Assembly: GCA_002102555.1 (NCBI GenBank)
Contig: MCFL01000343.1
Coordinates: forward strand, 1 to 23,526
DNA: 23,526 nucleotides
Direction of reading: 5' to 3'
DNA from: Catenaria anguillulae PL171
Taxonomy: Eukaryota; Blastocladiomycota; Blastocladiomycetes; Blastocladiales; Catenariaceae
Shown: positions 17,032 to 23,526 of the stretch, piece by piece
Layout of the letters: the number at the start of each line of letters is the position of its first letter
Numbering within the stretch: position 1 is the first letter of the stretch
Notes under the pieces: model-generated
The model's database searches: none
Seen by the model: the letters and a program-made list of their open reading frames with translations, nothing else
What the model was told of the DNA's origin: nothing
Translations under genes and position numbers: made by a program

Positions 17032-19269
17032 TCATTTTCGCTTCCTTGCCGCTTCCAGCGCCATTTCCATGACCAAACTCTCGGATGGCCCACCGAGCGT
17101 TTGACCCACAACCAGTTCAATCAGGGCAACCAGCGGGCGTGTCTTGATGAGGTCTGGCCCCGGAAGCGTGGATTGCAACACCTGCACATGGTGCTTATTG
17201 GATGCGGCCAACGCAGTTGCCGCCGCGGGTGGGGACGCTTGCGGGGGACCGGATGATTTGGAATCGGTGGCTGCGTTTGCGCCCGGACTCGCATCTGGCG
17301 CGCGTGAGACTGTCGCCTGCTTGCTCGCATTGGCGGCCGCCACGGGCGCGCCCGAGCCCAATGGCTGCTGCGCCTGCCGCTGCTGCTGCTGCGACTTTGC
17401 GTTGCGAACTCGGTCGCGCAACGCGTCGAGAAATAGGCACCATCGTGCAATGGCCCTTGCAGTTCGTTGCCAGCCTGATTGATGACAATTGGAATCCAGA
17501 TGAGGGCCGAGTCATGCGGTCATGTCCGTGTTGTGGGTTGTTCAACGTACGTTGCACAAGTACCCTTGCCCTGCGTTGCGTAAAAGCAACACCGTCAGCC
17601 AATTCTTCGAGCATCTTGCGTTCGGTGGCTGTGACGGAGGATGTCGCGAGCGCCGGCTGGAGCCAGTCGGGGACGGGCGGTGCGGGTGCAAGTGATGAGG
17701 CAGGGTGAAGGGCCGTGATGCTTGGGAGCGTTTTCAGGAGTGGCGAGGGTGGCAAAGAGCCGAGTAGCGATGCATCCTGAGTGGAATGAGCGAGCAACGA
17801 ACAAATGGTGAGATGAGAGACTGGTTGGGGACGGAACCCGTTGGTGGTCGGAAGCGCACATACGCCATTGGTTGCTTGTGCCATGGCAGACACGAGCTCC
17901 TCAATGACCTCGGCCGAGGTGGATGAACAACAGAGGAGGTAGTCAATAACAAGAATGAGTGTCGGCCAAGGCACAATGCCTGCCGGAACGGACGAGTGAA
18001 TGAGTGCCGCAAGCCAAAGGTTTCAACAAGCCGATTGGCGCACCAATGAAGAATATTCGCAAGCACTGCTCCATCCGATCGAGCGATGGGCCCGAAAATA
18101 CGGCCCCGTTGGTTCCGACAGACACATGAAGCAAGTGTGTTCGACGTGTGCGTGACGACAAGCACTTTGCATTCCGGAAGAAAGAAAGACGTTTTGGTGT
18201 GGAATTTCATGCAAATCTGCACATAAATAGAACATCGTACCGTGAGATGTTTGACCACCATCATCACGACGGCAGCAACCGGCATCATTTGTTCCCCACT
18301 CATCCACGTCTGCCTCCTCCAAGATCCATTGTGGCATGATCTTGGTGCTTGTCGGCGGCCGGTGGAAGCATAACCGCCCCAACGACTGCACATATGCGAG
18401 CAAGCAAATAATCGGGGGCTGCCGTTGCCCACGGGTCACTCCAAAGCCCCATGGTTGATGAGTCTTTGTCTGTCTTGGTCGAGGACGTGGACGACGTGGA
18501 CGACGAGAGGTACAGGACGAGCGCGTACAGGCGAGAGCAAGGAGCAAGTGAGACTGGAGGGAGTTTGCCCGAATAAACTTGCGATAATGCGAGGTATCTG
18601 TCCTCGTATCCTACGATTGAGCCTATGTCCATTCTCGAGACTCAAGGGACAACAATGATGCAAGGAAACATACACTTGGGCAAAGTGGCCGTTGGATCGA
18701 CGTAGCCAAGTGTGCAAATCCATGGTAACCATTGCTGGCACATCAAAGACATCCGATTCTGGCTTACTCTTGTGTTGTGATGAGAGCAATGATAGGATAA
18801 CGCTTGAATGTGCCAGAGTTGGCCAAACGACTTGGCGCAGCTGGTATGGCTGCAAGGTGGCGGCGAGAGAAGACGGAGAGGACAGGTGCCGTAGCGCAAC
18901 TCTGGCGCGCAGCCCATGAGGCAACGCAAGCAAAAGCGACCGGACAGCATCGTTTACAAGACCGTCATGACGCTTGATCGAGTCGTTTGCTTGATCGGTC
19001 GAGGGTGATCCGTCAGGGTGATGATGACGATGATACTGAAGGTGAGGCAGAGTGGCTTCGACCAGGGCAGAGTCGAGAGATGGATTGATGCGAGAGGCCA
19101 GCTCCGAGTAGAGCGGCGAGTTGAGGATGTCGAGGTAAACCGAAGAGGCGGGGAGTGAGGGGTTGGATTGGGACCAGCAACGGACGAGGGCTTGCCACGG
19201 CGGGGAGGCGGCAATGGCGGACAGGCAAGAGTCGACAGGCGCGGGAAGGTCCGGTATTGATTCAGGCAT
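17032..19269 (-). CDS. Hypothetical protein, six exons, predicted helical
   Basis: I do not recognise this gene. Six exons (19269-18674, 18597-18375, 18309-18241, 18164-18044, 17979-17551, 17474-17032) splice in frame to 626 residues, using introns of 76, 65, 76, 64 and 76 nt. The predicted protein is rich in Leu, Ala and Ser and looks helical (for example LVNDAVRSLLLALPHGLRARVALRHL, and IVPWPTLILVIDYLLCC after exon 4). There is a Gln- and Ala/Pro-rich segment (KSQQQQRQAQQ onward) and a final helix ending EMALEAARKRK. No signal peptide, catalytic motif or zinc site is seen. Hydrophobic stretches are short and more like buried helices than membrane spans. A large-complex scaffold is a guess only. 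Exon 3 and the exon 4/5 junction use weaker donors (GTTATG, GTGCGC). The start is the first ATG and opens the longest exon. Confidence 0.6.
17475..17550 (-). other. Last intron of the unknown gene
   Basis: A GTACGT donor and AATCAG acceptor enclose 76 nt on the minus strand. Phase-1 splicing joins RRARVLVQ to RWQRTARAIARWCLFLDAL, producing a continuous helix-like segment and avoiding stops in both flanking frames. Confidence 0.75.
17980..18043 (-). other. Probable intron 4 of the unknown gene
   Basis: A weak GTGCGC donor and CCGGCAG acceptor enclose 64 nt on the minus strand. Splicing in phase 1 joins CLRIFFIG to IVPWPTLIL. The alternative is a one-base frame change; the intron is preferred because its length matches the others. 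Confidence 0.5.
18165..18240 (-). other. Intron 3 of the unknown gene
   Basis: A GTACGA donor and GCAAAG acceptor, preceded by the pyrimidine tract GTCTTTCTTTCTTCC (minus strand), enclose 76 nt. Phase-0 splicing joins VVKHLT to CLSSRTRRTHLL. Confidence 0.6.
18310..18374 (-). other. Probable intron 2 of the unknown gene
   Basis: A nonconsensus GTTATG donor and GAGGCAG acceptor enclose 65 nt on the minus strand. Phase-0 splicing joins ICAVVGA to TWMSGEQMM. It avoids the stop that follows if exon 2 is read through. Confidence 0.45.
18598..18673 (-). other. Intron 1 of the unknown gene
   Basis: A GTATGT donor and GGACAG acceptor enclose 76 nt on the minus strand. Phase-2 splicing joins NGHFAQV to YLALSQVYSGKL. 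Confidence 0.7.
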
Positions 19270-19670
19270 GGTGCTCAGAGCTTTGCGTGTCGTGAAGATT
19301 CAGTTTGCTACATTATCATTCGATTTTGGTGTCTTGATGGGATGGCCGATTGCTTGGGTTGGCAAGTGGCAAGTGGGAACGCTGAAAAGCGGTCGAGTGT
19401 CGCGTGGGCCTCCGATCCATCCACCACTTGTACAAACGTGAGTACAGTGCACAGGATACGTACTCGTCAAAAATGCCACAAAAGGGCAAGCCATGAGCCA
19501 TGATACACAGTAACAGACCACCGAGAAACTCTGCGCACTCGATTGTCTGCAGCCATTCCCACCGTTCCGCCCGATTCTCGCTCAGCATATATCGCCGCAC
19601 ACGCGGCCCCACGCCACTTTGCTTGCTTCCTTTGAACTTTGAACGTCACTCGCTTTGAAAGGATCACTCA
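19270..19670. promoter_or_regulatory. Divergent promoter region, unknown gene / coiled-coil gene
   Basis: A 401-bp spacer between two head-to-head genes. A CATATATCG element near 19585 lies about 85 bp upstream of the coiled-coil gene's start codon and could act as a weak TATA-like site. No coding sequence is supported. Confidence 0.4.
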
Positions 19671-22600
19671 ATGGCCAGCCGATCTCCCATCCGCGGCAGC
19701 GGCACCGGCACCGGCGGTCCTCTCGCAAGCTCTCCACGGTCCCGATCTCCTCCTCACGGCGTCCCGGTCTCTCCACGGACGCATGCCCGCCCATCCTCAC
19801 CGACCATTAGGGCTTCCACCGCCGCCACCGTCACATCACGCAGTCCTGCGACCGGTCGTCGTCCAGCAAGCCCGCGGGGTGCTCCTGGAACTGGCCCTGT
19901 GGCTGGCACTGGGCGAAATCGCTCGTCATCACCCACATCCGCTCAATACCGCCCAACCGCAAAGGCGCTCACCATGTCCGCCCTGCGCCGAGCCGTTTCT
20001 CCACCGCCCACACGCGGCTTCAAGGGTACGCAAACAGACAAGTCGGAAAACGAGCCAACAGATGCACTCTACCAAACTCCCTCGTCGCCTCCCCGGCGAA
20101 ATCCGCAAGACACTCGACCGCCACCCATTCTGCGCCACTCGCGCCCATCCTCGCCTTCCACCTCTCAATCGCGCGATCCAGCTGCCAGCGGTCCTGCTCC
20201 AGTTGCAGGCGAAAAGTCTCAGCCACCTTCATTTGCCTCTGCCCCCGGAGACTTTTCTGCTCCCTCGTTTGACATATCGGTCAACCCCACCTCGGTCATT
20301 TTGGCCCTCGAGCCTGGCCGCCGCACGCCACCGACCAAACGCATCCTGCAAAAGCTCACGTCGGCCACAAACGTGCTCAAGCAAGGCGGGCGCATTTCGC
20401 CACGATCTGCGTCCTCGTCCGAGGGCGAGGATGACGAGCGCATTCATCGCCATGTGCTCGGCGATGTCGCGGATGCAGAGCGCACGTTGGCCAATGTGCT
20501 CGAGGTGCTCGAGGGTGTTTTTGATGTGACCCTTGTTGCTTCGGATGTCCGTCTCTCTCGCTCTCTGTCTTTTCCGCGCAATCCATGCCACATGATGATT
20601 AACGTTCGCGCCGCCTCATTCGACATTCGTGACACGATATCACACTTGCAGAAATCCATCAACGTCAAAGACATTGAGTCTCGATTGCTCGCCTGGAAAC
20701 GCAAACACTTGGCCGCATTGCAACGCGTCTCCCTCGTCGACCGTGTCGCTCCCCCGCCTGCCTCGCCCACGGCCCTGACCTCTGACCTGCTCGACACGCG
20801 CAAACTGCTTGCGTCGGAACGCCACCGCGCCGAAACGCTCACCTCTGAACTCAACGCCGCGCGCGCCCACCTCGCACAACAAAAACAGCACTGGCGCGAT
20901 CGCGACGCCAAACAAGCCGCCGAGATCTCACGCTTGCAAGCGCAAGTCGACCGGTTGCGCGCCCAGCTCGATGCCGCAAGTTCCGAGCTATGGACCGAGC
21001 TCGAGCAGGTCAAGACCGAGCTGGACGAGCGCACGCGTGCGGGCCAGGAGCAAGCCGCCACAATTGCTGCACAGCGCACCGAGCTCGAACGTGCCGTGCA
21101 ACGTGTGCATGAGCTCGAGGCTCAGGACGAGCAGTTGAATCAGGATTTGGATCGCGTGCATCAGGAGTTGACGCGGGCCGTCGGCGACAAGCAAGCGCTC
21201 GAGACGGAGTTGCATGAGATTCGCGCCGAGCTCGAGCGGGTCATGGCGGATGTGGCGAGGGGTAATGAGCAGGTCAGGCGGACAACGGCGTCGGCCAGGG
21301 AGGCCACACAGGCGCAAGTGCAGCTGGAGCGCGTGCAAGCCGAGGTGGCCGAGGTGGAGCGCCGTGCAAGGGAGGCAGAGGCGCATTTGGCGAGCACGCG
21401 GCGCGAGCTCGAGCTTGTGCGCAAGCAGCTGGGCGAGGCCAATGGGCGCGAGGAGGAGGCGAGGGATCGGGCGGGCGAGGCGGAGCGTGCACGGCGGGGT
21501 TTGGAGGCGCAGTTGGCCGAGCTCGAGGACAAGGTGCATGCGCTCAAGTCCATGGGACGCAAACGCGACGAGGACTTGCATGCGGCGCGCAAGTTGCTTG
21601 CGGACCGTGATTCGGAGCTCAAGGATGTGGCCGACAAGTACAAAACGATTGTGGGCGAGCGCGACCAGCTGGCCGTTCTCCGGCGCGATCTCCAGCAGCA
21701 GGTCGACAAGTTGCGCACCGACCACGATCGCATTGTCAACACGGACCGAAAGTTGAGGCACGAGCTCGACGAGACGCGTGCACAGTTGCGTGATGCACGC
21801 GAAACGGGTGCCGAGCTCAAGCGCCACGTCGACTTGTTGCAAACGACAAAGCAGGGTGCCGAGCGTACCGTGGCAGAGTACGAAAACAAGTGCAAGCACT
21901 GGGAGGTGCAAGTGCGCAAGACCGAGGACGAGCTGGCGCATGCGCGCAAGGAGATTGAGACGGTCACGTTGCAGCGCATCAACATGGAAGAGCGTGTGGA
22001 CAAGCTGCAGGCCAAGTTGCATCAGTTTAGCGTGCGCGCCGACGAGCACAAGCGCGAGTTGCAGGGCGCACGCAGTGTGGCCGAGACACGCGCAAACGAG
22101 CTCGACACGTTGCAGCTCAAGTGGAAACAGGTCTTGACGGAAAACAAGGACTTGGATCATCGGGTACGGTCACTCGAGGCGCGAGTCGAGCAAGCACATG
22201 CGGATCGGGATTCTTTGGCAAAGCAATTGTCGAGCGAGTCAAAGACGTTCAAGGACAAATTGTCTGTGGCGCTCGCCAATGCGCAAGAGCTCGACAAGCA
22301 GCTAGTTGAGGCAAAGACACAGGCGCAGTTGGCGCTGGGCGAGCGCGACCGGTTGATTTCCGACAACAAGAAGCTGCTGAGCAAGATTGAAAAGTATGCC
22401 GAGCGCATGAACCAGGCCGATGGAAAGGGCAGCAAAGGCGGTCGAGGAAAAGAACAAGTACGAGGCGCAAGACGCGCGAGTTGGCAAAGTACAAGACCTT
22501 GTACCAGAACGTGTTGGAGGCCGGGTTGCTCGTGGATCGGCCACAGCTTGGGGGAGGCGGCGGGCATGGAGGGAATGCCGCAGGCCGCCGTGGATCCATG

Positions 22601-23526
22601 GCGAGTTCGGGCGGTGCGGATTCGTCAAGTCGGCATGGTGGGCGGGGCGGGGGTGGACATTGATTTGCTGACCGAGCACCAGCAGCTGCTGTCTCGGTGT
22701 CGGCGCATTGTCCAATCTTGCCGCTCGGTACACGTCGCTCAGCGGATCCGATTCACTGTCGCCCGACAACTTGTCGACAACCGAAGACTTGCTCGAAGCG
22801 CTCGAGGTGGTCTTTTCCAGATTGTGCAGCGACGTGTCGCACGCCAACGGGCGGCAGTGGCAACTCGTACCGAACATCTACAAATGGTGGCTCGGGCAAG
22901 CCGGGGACTGGTGGCAAGCCTGACGCGGCCGCCCTGACTGAGGCGCTCTTGCACATTCATCGACAGTGTGTGTCTGCCGCAAGCAAGATCCGGCACACGG
23001 CCAACGAGCTCGTGTCCAACCGCCTCCTTGACGATGACGAGATCAAGGATTTCGAGCTCGCGTCTCGGTCGCTCGACGAAGCCATTTCACCCGATACACA
23101 CCGGCGCCGCACATCGCTCTCGCCGGCTCGCCGCCAATCGGGATCGTCCGGGTCCGCATTTGCCGATTCCGCCACGGGCCTCCGGTCTTCCACATCAACG
23201 GCCGGCGAACTCGCTGCCTCACCCATGTCGGTCGCACAAGCCGTTGGCTCGCTCGTCAAGGCGTTGGCCACGGTCGCGTCGAGCGCCGGCGGCCAGCTCT
23301 TGTCAAAGTACAAAGCTGTTGTTGTCCAGATTCAGGACAAGGTTGAGCAAGAGTTGCGTGCGCTCGAGCGGCAAGTGGATACCTTGCGGCAGGGACAACT
23401 CGACGCTCAAGGATAAGTTGGCACGGACAAGTCATTTGACTGACAAGATGATGGCGCGGCAGGCTCGGGAGCGCGAGCGGATAGAGGTCGGGTGGATTGA
23501 CTTTTTGATCGATTATTTATTTATTT
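19671..23526 (+). CDS. Long coiled-coil protein (3' partial, frame-disrupted C-terminal part)
   Basis: One frame runs open from ATG 19671 to a stop at 22937, but recognisable coding leaves that frame near 22430. The first ~230 residues are disordered, Ser/Pro/Arg-rich, with many S/T-P and RSP motifs (candidate CDK sites). A short Asp/Glu patch follows near residue 250, then from about residue 350 to 930 an almost unbroken coiled coil rich in Glu, Gln, Lys, Arg and Leu, with heptad spacing (for example LEAQLAELEDKVHALKSMGRK). Architecture resembles centrosome, spindle-pole or cytoskeletal scaffolds, but no family is identified. After 22430 coding evidence moves through successive frames: KAVEEKNKYEAQDAR, then LAKYKTLYQNVLEAGLL, then DLLTEHQQLLSRCRR, then LAARYTSLSGSDSLSP, then DAAALTEALLHIHRQC on to 23400, then LKDKLARTSHLTDKMMARQ to the edge. 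Each switch is equivalent to one extra base. The gene runs off the right end. Confidence 0.65.

Noticed and set aside
18225-18350. Apparent pair of +1 shifts in the unknown gene
   Set aside because: A 65-nt intron (18310-18374) followed by a 76-nt intron (18165-18240) explains the frames without indels.
20988-22160. 390-residue open frame on the minus strand opposite the coiled-coil gene
   Set aside because: It is a Leu/His-rich shadow of the heptad-repeat codons (GAG/CTC, CAG/CTG) and has no independent motif.

Overview
The window reads as GC-rich eukaryotic nuclear DNA, most likely from a fungus. Genes carry short spliceosomal introns (about 64-121 nt, several of 76 nt, mostly with GTATG/GTACG-type donors and AG acceptors). 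They are packed head-to-head and tail-to-tail without operons, and the recognisable products are conserved eukaryotic housekeeping proteins. A SEP-UBX protein of the UBXN11 type and a metacaspase-like fold would fit an early-diverging (zoosporic) fungus, but the lineage is an inference. I see no mobile element, virus-like element, CRISPR array, rRNA or convincing tRNA.

Layout: 1-3397 (+) holds the ribosome-biogenesis factor POL5/MYBBP1A, cut by the left edge. It is followed tail-to-tail by a membrane lysophospholipid acyltransferase (5269-3621, -), which shares a divergent promoter region with TRAPPC13 (5944-7731, +). After a 1.4-kb gene-free stretch comes a secreted Thr-rich, mucin-like protein (9133-10997, +) with a TATA box and a pyrimidine-rich leader. 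The kinetochore protein NDC80 (13601-11683, -) is divergent from a coiled-coil/SEP/UBX protein (14073-15675, +). Next is a three-exon caspase/metacaspase-fold gene (15969-16994, +) whose expected catalytic cysteine is replaced by serine. A six-exon gene of unknown function (19269-17032, -) converges on it. A long coiled-coil protein (19671 to the right edge, +) closes the window.

The genes belong to different processes (rRNA synthesis, lipid remodelling, vesicle tethering, cell surface, chromosome segregation, p97 adaptor), so this is ordinary eukaryotic gene order rather than a functional cluster. The strongest biological oddity is the Cys-less caspase-fold protein. The strongest structural oddity is that coding continuity breaks repeatedly between reading frames in the first ~1 kb (POL5) and the last ~1.1 kb (coiled-coil gene), and once in the Thr-rich gene. 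The remaining gene models splice cleanly. Indel errors, for example at the ends of a low-coverage contig, are the simplest explanation.
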